A DNA stretch of 64,000 nt from contig CALKBX010000005.1 in the NCBI GenBank assembly GCA_937775205.1, forward strand, positions 205,087 through 269,086, given 5' to 3'. The position numbers and the translations under genes were made by a program. Below are positions 45,722-54,900 of this stretch, one piece after another (positions within the stretch are counted from its first letter, which is position 1; each line of letters begins with the position of its first letter). Under the pieces are notes generated by a model that saw nothing but the letters and a program-made list of their open reading frames with translations, was not told where the DNA came from and ran no database searches. This stretch comes from an uncultured Verrucomicrobiae bacterium. GTDB lineage: Bacteria > Verrucomicrobiota > Verrucomicrobiia > Limisphaerales > UBA1100.

Positions 45722-46723
45722 CTATTCAGGCGAAGTGTCAGAAGGCCAAGCCTTCGGGCGGGTGCCGTTGACAGCCTGATGGGCAAATTCACGAAGCGAT
45801 GCGGCCCGTTCGCCAAGAAACCCAGGATTCCTCGTGATTTTCCGAACGTCCCCTCCAAAGAAAAACTCATACCACACACAGGCCGCCAGATAGCTGCCTG
45901 CGCCGCTGGCATGGGAGCCATCAAGTTTGAAGACTTTGTCGGCGCCATCAGTCCCTCGCCACGCAAAGCCGCCATTAAGTGAATTGGGTTCTTTGGGAAG
46001 CTCAGGATACTTTGGATTGTTGTAGTCGAAATCAGGATCTCTCGCGAATTTCCATTCGGGAGTTTCCTCTGCCAATTGGAAGGCATTCCCGACGGGAATA
46101 ATTTTCTTAATCCCAATCTCTTTGGCGATGGTGTTGTAGTTGCGGGTGAGCTCCTGATACATAAATCCGGGAGGTTTTTTGTCCATATTTTGCCTGTTAT
46201 GATCCGGTCTCCAGGCCCAAGTCTGGTGAAAAGCAACCTCGGCTTGTGGGGCGTATTTCTTGATGTAATCGTAGAGATTCTGCGCATAGGGCCTGTAAGT
46301 GTCGACCTTGAAGCTATTTGGGCTGGATTGCTGAATAGTCACATAATCCCATTTCTCGGCCGTGAGCATCTCCTTGAGTGTCACCTTCTGCCTATTATAC
46401 TCGTAAAGCTTCGCTTTCGGGTCCTCAGGATTCGTCTCGCCAAGCAATGCGGCTTCGTAGTGGTTCTGGATCGTGCGTCCCCCCGGAGCAGCAACACCGA
46501 GAATAAGTTCATGCCCGGAATCCTTCACGATTCCTGGCAGCATGTTGGTGGCGTTCTTAAGAAAACTGTTGCCAATCCCGAGGATTTTCAGCGACTTTTT
46601 TTCTATCGAGGGTGATGCCTGGGCATGAACACTCTGCGTCAAGGCCAACGAGTACACTGCCACGGCCAGAGCTGCTGCATATCGAGTGATTGAGTGGACG
46701 TATTTTTTAATCTCAATCTTCAT
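45722..46723 (-). CDS. DUF4886 SGNH-like exported protein
   Basis: 333 residues, signal peptide to about residue 35 (ending HAQA). LKILGIGNSFLKNATNMLPG is the block I nucleophile Ser motif of DUF4886 SGNH-like hydrolases. WDYVTIQQSSPNSF, FHQTWAWRPDH and KLDGSHASGAGSYLAACVWY (with DGSHASGAG as the catalytic Asp-x-x-His) follow. An esterase acting on acylated glycans or glycosides is the likely role. Between the DUF4838 and DUF6807 genes. Confidence 0.8.
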   Translation of the reverse strand: MKIEIKKYVHSITRYAAALAVAVYSLALTQSVHAQASPSIEKKSLKILGIGNSFLKNATNMLPGIVKDSGHELILGVAAPGGRTIQNHYEAALLGETNPEDPKAKLYEYNRQKVTLKEMLTAEKWDYVTIQQSSPNSFKVDTYRPYAQNLYDYIKKYAPQAEVAFHQTWAWRPDHNRQNMDKKPPGFMYQELTRNYNTIAKEIGIKKIIPVGNAFQLAEETPEWKFARDPDFDYNNPKYPELPKEPNSLNGGFAWRGTDGADKVFKLDGSHASGAGSYLAACVWYEFFFGGDVRKITRNPGFLGERAASLREFAHQAVNGTRPKAWPSDTSPE

Positions 46724-46809
46724 ATATGAACTTTCCTATTCTGCTTGTGAAGTGTTTACGGCAAGCGGCGTATTTCGCACGGCATAGCCATTCTAATCGA
46801 CACTGGATT

Positions 46810-47868
46810 TCATGGTTCTTTTCGAGCAGAGACATGGCCTTTAACGTAGTCGATATATTTCTCTTTTACTTCCGCGGTCTTTGAGTCGCCGTGATGAAAA
46901 TAAATACGATGCTTCAGCTTCAGTACTTTTCCCGGCCGAAGTATGTAGTCGCCGCCGCGTGAGTTGCAGGCGGGGCACTGGTCACCGTGAGGGCGGCATG
47001 AGGTGCCTTTGGGTTTCTGTAGCAGGGGATTAAAATGATCGGTACCAAACCGGTTTGCGGTCAACAATCCATAGGTTCGGGAATGCCAGTGGGTGGGAAA
47101 CCTCAGATTCGAAGGATGATCAAACATCGCGATACCAACGGTTTTTCCACTTGCGTCCGGCCCGTAGAAATCGACCCACTCGGCGCGTTTACCCCAGGTG
47201 GCTTCATCGCGATCGCCGAGGCTGTTTAGTATCGTTCCTTTCAGTTTCCCTCCGCCTTGCTTTCGACCCGCTGCAGACTTCATCGTTCCGGCGACACGCA
47301 CATAGAGTCCACCATCTTTCATATCACCAAAAGTGACTGGCGCGGCAGCGGGGTGGAGCTCGACATCATAGTCCATCAGCACCTGGCGGTTTTCCAGTGG
47401 AGTGATTACGATATGCATTCGCTCGCGCAGCACGAGTTTGTCGCCATCCAGCCAGCGGCACCAGGCGACGAACTCTCCGGTTTTCCCGGAACGAACCGAT
47501 TTGATTTTCTCCAATTCTATACTTGCTGTCGACAGCTCCCGTTCCCGACCGGGTCGCCAATACCAGAAATTCAGGCCATTCACGTCGCTGTGCGCAAAGC
47601 GAAGCGACCGGTGGTGCGGGTGATCCTGGCTTTCATGTTTGACACCATCGACCATCGGATAGTTACGGGTAATGTTTTCGCCGTTAGGCCCGACGACCGG
47701 ATAGAAGTAGGGAGCGAGCCATTCCTGATACCGCCACTCAGTAAAGAGTTTGCTATCGAGTTCTACGCGAATGCGATCTTCGAGTTGAGTGACTTTGACG
47801 TCTGCCCGTGAGGGAAGGCTGAGCAGGAGCAGACAAAATACAAAAAAGTGAGATTGTTTCGGTTTCAT
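46810..47868 (-). CDS. DUF6807 (PmoA-like) exported protein
   Basis: 352 residues from ATG 47868 (MKPKQSHFFVFCLLLLSLPS, signal). Blocks YPMVDGVKHESQDHPHHRSL, FAHSDVNGLNFWYW, RERMHIVITPLENRQVLMDY and FDHPSNLRFPTHWHSRTYGL match the DUF6807/PmoA family (Pfam PF14100). Despite the old name it has nothing to do with methane oxidation; recent work links the family to sugar metabolism. A Cys pair near residue 303 (CRPHGDQCPAC) is unusual. Part of the minus-strand cluster. Confidence 0.85.
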   Translation of the reverse strand: MKPKQSHFFVFCLLLLSLPSRADVKVTQLEDRIRVELDSKLFTEWRYQEWLAPYFYPVVGPNGENITRNYPMVDGVKHESQDHPHHRSLRFAHSDVNGLNFWYWRPGRERELSTASIELEKIKSVRSGKTGEFVAWCRWLDGDKLVLRERMHIVITPLENRQVLMDYDVELHPAAAPVTFGDMKDGGLYVRVAGTMKSAAGRKQGGGKLKGTILNSLGDRDEATWGKRAEWVDFYGPDASGKTVGIAMFDHPSNLRFPTHWHSRTYGLLTANRFGTDHFNPLLQKPKGTSCRPHGDQCPACNSRGGDYILRPGKVLKLKHRIYFHHGDSKTAEVKEKYIDYVKGHVSARKEP

Positions 47869-47881
47869 TACTAAATTGATT

Positions 47882-49132
47882 TCATAGTCCCTTTCGCAAG
47901 CGGGTAACGCTAATTTTAAGCCTCGACTCATTCGGCACCGACTTTTCTGCGCGGATGTCATCTTCGCGAAACACCGCCAATTGCACGGAGCCGACGCCTT
48001 CTTTATCTTGGCGGTTCAGGGTATAACGCTGATGATCGTAAATGATGTAGATTGCCCCGTCCTCCGCCTGCACGCCGTCGGGATAAGACGACTCTCGTTC
48101 ATCGAGTAGTAGCCCGCCTTTCCACGTCGCTCCGTCGTCGTCCGACACGAACGCCGTCATGTGCGAGCGTTTCCCGTCGGGTGAGTTGTTTCGCACCAAC
48201 AGTAACGCTCCGGAGTTCAGCCGACGAATGAAGAATCGTTTGTTGCGGAACATTCGGCCCTGCAGGTAGAGCGATCCGTCACTCCACGTTCGGCCGCCAT
48301 CGGTGGAGACACTCTGTGCGATTCCGCCTGTATTTCGCAGCAGCATCCACAGGCTGCCATCACCACGCTCGACGATCATGTGCTCATCGACTCGTGTGCC
48401 GGGAATGCGTACTTGACCGATGCGTTCGAACGACTTGCCCTGATCCGTCGATCGGTACACGTTGGAACCACGCTCGTCGCCGAGGTCGTGAGTCAGCATC
48501 TCGATCGTGTACGGCTCGAGTTCCTCGGCATCGAATTTGACATTCGGCACGTTGGTGTTGTCTCGCCATAAGCCCACAGGCAGCAGCCAGTCGCCGTTTT
48601 TCAGGACCGTTGGTTTGTTCAACATGACTCCGTTGGCGATCCGTCGCGGCTGCGACCACTCCGGAGTCTCCGAGTCGGCGTCCGCGGTGACCATCGCCCA
48701 GACACCCATCCGCCCATCCTGCACACCGGCGCTTTGAGCCCAGAAGAACCATAGTCGCCGCTGCGGATCAATCCACAGACAGGGATCGTAAGTGTGAACG
48801 AACCGACGAGGCTGAATAACCAGCTTCTCCGACCACGACTGACCATCATCACCGCTGGTCGCGAGTACGCAGTAACTGGAAGAACTCTCAACCCCGCGCT
48901 GGCTCCTGCCCGCATACCACGCCGCCCACAGACGTCCCTGCGCCGAGCGTCCGATCGCGGGAACGCCTTGCGCTCCGCGCGAACTCTTCACGTGATCCGG
49001 TCCAAAGTCCGTAAGCACGCGCGGCGACTGTAAGGCAAGGTCGGGCAACGCCGCCGAATTGTCGTCACTCTCGCTGAATTTGCACGCGACGGCGATGACA
49101 CAGAAGGTCAGTATGTAAAGCGGTGTCTTCAT
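47882..49132 (-). CDS. Exported sialidase-like protein (paralogue)
   Basis: 416 residues from ATG 49132 (MKTPLYILTFCVIAVACKFS, probable lipoprotein signal with Cys 17). Asp-box blades: TSGDDGQSW, STDQGKSF, STDGGRTW and SDDDGATW. Similar throughout to the protein at 41958-43127 (YPDGVQAEDGAIYIIYDHQR), so the two flank the DUF4838-DUF4886-DUF6807 genes as duplicated ends of the cluster. Substrate uncertain. Confidence 0.82.
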   Translation of the reverse strand: MKTPLYILTFCVIAVACKFSESDDNSAALPDLALQSPRVLTDFGPDHVKSSRGAQGVPAIGRSAQGRLWAAWYAGRSQRGVESSSSYCVLATSGDDGQSWSEKLVIQPRRFVHTYDPCLWIDPQRRLWFFWAQSAGVQDGRMGVWAMVTADADSETPEWSQPRRIANGVMLNKPTVLKNGDWLLPVGLWRDNTNVPNVKFDAEELEPYTIEMLTHDLGDERGSNVYRSTDQGKSFERIGQVRIPGTRVDEHMIVERGDGSLWMLLRNTGGIAQSVSTDGGRTWSDGSLYLQGRMFRNKRFFIRRLNSGALLLVRNNSPDGKRSHMTAFVSDDDGATWKGGLLLDERESSYPDGVQAEDGAIYIIYDHQRYTLNRQDKEGVGSVQLAVFREDDIRAEKSVPNESRLKISVTRLRKGL

Positions 49133-49139
49133 TGTGTTC

Positions 49140-49298
49140 TCATGTACTAAACGCCTCGTCAATGCGATCGAGCGCCTTCTGTACGATCGCAAGTTCCTCA
49201 GGCTTCAGCGACTTAAAGTCTTTTGGCAATGGCTTGTCCTTATCCGCTGCAACCAAAGGCAGACACAAAGCCAACAAAGCTATCAATGTGGTCTTCAT
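49140..49298 (-). CDS. Truncated Sel1-protein paralogue (52 aa)
   Basis: MKTTLIALLALCLPLVAADK, then KDKPLPKDFKSLKPEELAIV. The signal peptide and first residues match the Sel1-repeat gene start at 33840, but no repeats follow. The start follows the dispersed GGCGTAGG(C/G)TGGCGGGC leader. Either a relic or a tiny exported protein. Confidence 0.45.
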   Translation of the reverse strand: MKTTLIALLALCLPLVAADKDKPLPKDFKSLKPEELAIVQKALDRIDEAFST

Positions 49299-49378
49299 GC
49301 CCGCCAGCCTACGCCTCCCGCCACGCCTGCTCAAGGACCGATGCGGGGTGGGTTGACGACGGGTCAATCTCATTCCGG

Positions 49379-50176
49379 TTAGTGTTCAAACACGCGAAAG
49401 TGAAGCCGGCGCAGGATAAGGAAATTTACCCAGTTGCGCAGGGCGTAGCCGCTGGTTTTCAGGTTGATCTCCGAATAGAGATTGGTCTTGCCGCCGCTGG
49501 GGTGGACGCCGTCCTTGGAAATTATCGTGCCGTCCCAGGTGTTGCCCGGGCGCGCGCGCAGGCAAGCGGCATGAAAATCGGCCAGCGGCAGGTTGTGCTC
49601 GAGAGAGAGCGCGCGGATGATCTGGTTGATCTCCTTAACCGCCGCGTCGTGTCCGCGTCGAGGTGGGATCGTGTTCAGGATTGGCACACAGTGCGCCTTG
49701 AGGCATTTAGCAATGACCGACTCAAGCCCAGCCCGGTAACCGGCAGGCACGCGGTTGCCGGAAATGTCGTTGGTACCGATCATGATGATGGCCGCTTCCG
49801 GCCGATCGCGCACCAGTACCGCATCCATTGTCTTCAGCAGGTTGCCAACGCGCCAGCCGGAGTAGTTGCCAAACTTCGGCCCCTTATCCCGGGCGCCCTG
49901 GATGGCATCACGCCAGCGGCCTTTGGCCGGCGTCTTCGGCAGACCGTCGTCTTTGGTGAGAAACCGTTGCGGATCATCCCAACTCATCGGCGACCAGAAT
50001 GCCATCGAGTAGGTAATGGAATCTCCAAACTGCGCCACCCGCCCGCGTGTCCCCTTGAACCCCGAGTGTACCGCGCGCATCGCCTTAACCACTTCTGGCC
50101 GTAGAGTTTCCGGATTATCCGTCGCCAAGACGGATTGGCCCGCCACCACCGCAATCATCAAGAGAATCTGTTTCAT
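49379..50176 (-). CDS. Exported SGNH/GDSL hydrolase
   Basis: 265 residues with a signal peptide (MKQILLMIAVVAGQSVLA). Block I FGDSITYS, block III GTNDISGNR and the C-terminal DGVHPSGG (Asp-x-x-His) complete the SGNH catalytic set. Probably an esterase removing acetyl groups from glycans. A slightly diverged copy of the leader repeat precedes the start (50177-50210). The C-terminal VNFLILRRLHFRVFEH is unusual. Confidence 0.85.
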   Translation of the reverse strand: MKQILLMIAVVAGQSVLATDNPETLRPEVVKAMRAVHSGFKGTRGRVAQFGDSITYSMAFWSPMSWDDPQRFLTKDDGLPKTPAKGRWRDAIQGARDKGPKFGNYSGWRVGNLLKTMDAVLVRDRPEAAIIMIGTNDISGNRVPAGYRAGLESVIAKCLKAHCVPILNTIPPRRGHDAAVKEINQIIRALSLEHNLPLADFHAACLRARPGNTWDGTIISKDGVHPSGGKTNLYSEINLKTSGYALRNWVNFLILRRLHFRVFEH

Positions 50177-50312
50177 GTGCCGCGACCCTACGCCACCGCC
50201 CTTGTGCCTGCCTATTGCAAACCGGAAGTAATTTTATAATCAGGTGCCACCGCCCAGCCCTTTGGCCATACGCTAAAGCGGTTAATCATCTTTCACCAGA
50301 ATGGGCGGCCAT

Positions 50313-51597
50313 TTATTTGCCGTTCTCGATGCGATACAAATGGCTGCCCGTACGAATGATGAAGGCATTCCCATCGACTGCGGGGGTGGCGAGGAGTGGC
50401 TGCGGCTCGAGGGTGTTGGTGGCGATGACCTCTAACTTGCGGCCGGGACGCAGGATGGTGGCCATGCCGGTTTCGTTGAAGAGATAGATTCGGCCTTTGG
50501 CATAGATCGGGGAGGCGGAGTAGGCGCCCTTGAGGCGTTCCTTCCAAATCTCCTTGCCGGTCTTGGCCTCCAGGCAGGTGGCGATGCCGCCGCGGTTCAC
50601 AAAGTAGAGCAGGTTATCCACCAACAACGGCGAGCACCGCTCGGGCATACCGCGTTTCTCGCTCCATGCGATATGGGTGTCGGTGATGTCGCCGTTGCCG
50701 TCGGGACGGATGGCCCAGAGTTCAGGGGCGTCGCGATCGATGGTGGCAAAGATGAGGCCGTGCCCGGAGATCGGTCTCGGGGCCACGGACCAACCACGAT
50801 GGCGCATGTGCCACAGCTCCTTGCCGGTTTTCGGGTCGTACGCGTATAGACCGCGGCCGGCAGGGCTGACGAGTTGCTGCCCTTTGCCGCGCGGCACGAG
50901 CATGGGCATGCAGTAGGCCTTGCGATGGTGTACGGGGAACTTTGTATAATCGAGCGAGCGCGGCGTCTTCCACACCGTCTTGCCGGTGGCGGTGTCCAGC
51001 GCGATGATGTACTGCACGTCGCGGCCATCCACGTGGACGATCATCGTGTTGCCGAAGAGCATCGGCGAACTGGCAGGTCCGGCGCCTTTCTCGTGGTCGC
51101 AATTCACATCGCGCCGGGTCCAGAGCACCTTACCCGTGGCGGTGTCCACACACGCCGTGCCGGTAGGTGCCGAAGTGCAGGAACACACGGCCCTTTTCAA
51201 TCACCGGCGTGGGCGAAGCGTAGGTGTTCTCCGGCGTGATCGCCTGCGGCTCGGCGACATCGAAGAGGTGCAGGTCATAAATAGTTTTGCCGGTATCCTT
51301 GTCCACGCACACCCCAAAAAGCTTGCGGCCATCGGCCGTGGCCGTGGTGAGCCAAGCCTGCTTCCCCCAAATCACCGGCGAAGAAAATCCCCGATCATGA
51401 ATCGCCGTCTTCCAAGTTACGTTTTTCTTTTCGGACCAATTCAACGGCAAACCCGTCGCTGTGGTGTGCCCGTCCCCGCGCGGACCACGGAACTGCGACC
51501 ATGGTTGATCGGCGGCGAGGGCGGCATTGAGCAGGCACAAGAGGGCACCCACGACGCCGAGGCGTTGGGCGGTTGAAAAAGGTATTAGGGATTTCAT
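50313..51597 (-). pseudogene. PQQ-type beta-propeller exported protein, one frameshift
   Basis: From ATG 51597 (signal, ending NAALAA): PWSQFRGPRGDGHTTATGLP and WGKQAWLTTATADGRKLFGV. The frame breaks after RVFLHFGTY, where one extra base in CCGGTA (51158-51164) shifts it, then resumes as TACVDTATGKVLWTRRDVNC with PQQ-repeat blades (TATGKTVWKTPR, PKTGKELWHMRHR, AKTGKEIWKERLK). About 425 residues if repaired. Such outer-membrane or periplasmic propellers act in complexes. Beyond the start, 51598-51851 holds only remnants. Confidence 0.75.
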
Positions 51598-51613
51598 AGA
51601 GCCATTAATCAGT

Positions 51614-51898
51614 GAGTTGAAACGTGGGCCATTGCGCGGCGGAGTAGTGGTACATCAGGTTCGGCAATCCGTCACCGCTGGAGTGATAGATCGCGCGCCC
51701 CTGAACGCCGTTGAGCTGGACAGCCAACAACGAAAGGATGGTGCTGGCCGCCAACGCCCTCAAGGACTTTCACGGGGAGGAATGAGGGCGGTTACTTCTT
51801 GGGGTTGCTGTCAATATTGCATTTCGGCAACGCCTTCTGGAGTTCAGCCACGCCCGCCACCCTACGCCTCACCGGCTCTGGTGTAAATGCTGTTGGGG
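51614..51898 (-). other. Gene remnants and repeats between the glycan cluster and the defence operon
   Basis: On the minus strand 51614-51720 encodes the C-terminal tail SSGDGLPNLMYHYSAAQWPT, then FQLTD and a stop, of an unknown secreted protein. The 33-bp repeat lies at 51756-51788. 51795-51851 encodes VAELQKALPKCNIDSNPKK, an LRR-protein-like end, directly following the 47-bp repeat at 51852-51898. No complete gene is present. Confidence 0.45.
51852..51898 (-). repeat. 47-bp dispersed repeat, copy at 3' side of defence operon
   Basis: Same orientation as 59520-59566 (one mismatch) and inverted to 13826-13872 (identical). It lies seven bases beyond the stop of the helicase gene, so it and its partner bracket the operon. 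Confidence 0.85.
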
Positions 51899-51904
51899 TG
51901 GCTT

Positions 51905-54900
51905 TCATTCAGAACAGCAAATCTCCACCAGTGGAACCTCCCATGAATCTGCCACACAATTCTTTTGGTACTCAGGCGAGCAATCCGCCTTATGCCTTCG
52001 CACAATGGCAAACACCTTCGCCTCTACAACACTATTCAATCTGGCGCTCCATTTATTACTTGCGGCCCTAGACAATGTGGCAACGTGTTGATTATCCCTG
52101 TTAAACAATAAAACTCTGTCATTTTTTGTGCGCAGAAATAATGGGTCTCCTGGTTTGAGCATGGACACGTGTTGCCGAACAGAGGAATCTCTTGAACCAA
52201 GGTCTAAATATATGTCTCCCATCCCCAAAAAATGGTACGTCCTTGATAGGATTGAAGGCTTTACTTCAAGCAATTTAACTAGGTCCCGATTGATGGTTCC
52301 ATTGGATTTTGCCATCATTTGCACAAACTGATTATTGCTATCCTTTATGTCTAGAATAACGAGATTTTCCATGGCCCGTGTCATCCCCACATAATAAAGC
52401 CTTCTCTTTTCTTCGATTTTTTGAGGGGCTGCCTCCCAATTGCCATCAAGGATTATAACATGCTTAAACTCCAATCCTTTGGCACTGTGAACGGTGCCAA
52501 CAAAGATTCCGTTCCCATGCCGGTGTTCGCTCCTCATCTGAATCAATGCTTCGTGAAGAAAATGAATACAGTTTTCCAGAGGAGCAGCTGTGTCCCCTAT
52601 CTCGCAGCACCATTCCTCTATCAATTTATAGAATACGGTTTCCCAAGGCGACATCACCCGTGATGTTGGATCGGGGAAGAGCTCCCTCAGTTCATCAGCA
52701 GTGGCCCCAGTGCCACCATCCTTACTTGCAATATGATTATTAAGGATATCAAATCCAGCCTGGATTTCTCGAGCTCTGGACAATGGAAACGGGTGCTTCT
52801 CGCACGCCCATTGCAATGGGATGTTCGAATATTCGAGGATTGCTCTGACAGGATTGAGTTGACGCCGGCCGTAACCCAAGATCGCAACATCATCCCAGGA
52901 AAAAACTTCTCCAGCCAGATTCTTAATACGCTTAACTTCGGACAATACGGTAGAGGCCTGAGTAAAAATATCCTTTGTTGGCAAGATTTGAACAGTTCCT
53001 CGCCCAACAGGATCTATATTCTCCCATATTCCTCCAGGGGCATCATTCTCGCGTGCCTTATTTATCCGGATCGGATGCTTTGTCTTCATTCGGTCACTGT
53101 TAAGACCAATCAATTGATTTGCTGCCGAAATAATATTTCTGGATGACCGATAATTTTCAACAAGATGGAAGCTTGTTGCTCCGTAATCTCTTTCAAATTG
53201 CCGAATGAATTTTGTATTAGCCCCTCGAAACTCATATATATTCTGATCGTCGTCACCAACGGCCAGTATGGATAGCTTAGCATCTGGATTTTTTTGGGCC
53301 CGACCTGCAATTGCCGAGACAAAATCATACTGTGTTTGGTCGATGTCTTGGTATTCATCGATAAGTATATGGCTCCAACTACCTATCAATGATTGAAGTA
53401 TCTGTTCATTGTCCATTCCCGGGATTTCTTCAGATCCATCAAGTAGAGATGTAGCCTTTGGAATAATCTCATCGAATCTGCTTTGTTCATTGGGAGTATT
53501 TCCAGAACCTTGCGGAAACGTTTCAGCGGGGGAGATCCCGAGCAATCTCATGGCCAAGGAGTGGAATGTGCAAATCACAATACCTCTGGAATCATTGCCC
53601 GCGAGATCGTTGATTCTTCGCCTCAAAGTAATTGCTGCAGAACGATTATAACAAAGGACTAGCAACTTTCTTGCCTTGATACGTTGTTCGCGAAGCATAT
53701 AAGCGCATCGATGCGCAACAGTCCTTGTTTTCCCAGACCCCGGGCCGGCTAAGATCAGCATATTCTCAGTAATTTTTTCTGTGACGATTGATTGCTGATG
53801 AGGATTATTGAGTTGTTCCACAATGCGCCTGTGAGATTCAACGCTGGTGGCTAGGTCTAGAATCGCTTCTCTCCCCTTAAAGTGTTTCTCAATGAACTCA
53901 GTCTTCTCCATTGCAAAATAATCAATTACAAACCTGAGCGCCTGTGCCAGTTCCCTCTCCCCAAGCCGCGCATATTCTGCCATCACATGAATTTGTAGAT
54001 TCTTTTCAGAGTAATGGGCTAATAGTGGTTTATGATCAGATTCTGAATAGCGTCGAGCTGCCGATCCCTTGTCGAGATCGATTCGCATAGCTTGCATAAG
54101 CAATGCTATTCCTCCTTTGATTTGTAAAATTCCGCTCTCGTGTAAATATCTAAGTCCAACATTTATTGCTGCATGGAGATCGGATATTTCCGATCTTATC
54201 AACATGTCTTGGCTCAACTTTTCGAGTAAATCACTTTCCTCAAAGCTTACTGATAAGGTTGCACTCTTAGTGGCATCTTTCGGGATTTGCTCATGAATAC
54301 ACTGAAGAATTAGTTCGGATATTCCTAGGCGTTTATCAGAAAGCTCAACAACATGGGTCCATCCGTGCTGGAGCTTGATGCCAAACATACCCTGACCCAT
54401 TTCACGTACAACTATGTTCCCTTTGCCATTTGAGAGGTCTAATCCATCAAGTCTAAGAGTACCCACTAATCTAAGGATGTGTTCCGGAAGGCACCAAGTA
54501 AATCCCTCCTGATGCAGGCGAGTCACAATCCGTTTAACATCTAACTTCTGGTACTCATCTGGTTGGGCATCAGGCGCAAGATCTCTGAAAATGCCTAGGG
54601 TTGCCCTCTCAAGTTGAATGAAGTCTGAATAGGTGTTGAGAGAGCTGTTGGTGACCTTATAGCGGATGAGTGCTGTATAGCTAATATCTTTTTTGATTAA
54701 CCCGATTTCAGACATGCTATTGAGTATCCTCAATACAACGCGCGCCGCATCGTTACCTCGACCTCTTTTATTTACCAGGGGACCCAGAGAAGGAATCCGA
54801 ATAAAGACTTCGAGGTCAGGCTGTTCTTCTCTGGATAAATTAAGAAATGCTTTATAGATGTCGCCCCATGCGGTTTCTGCCGTGGTGGATAGATTCTGGT

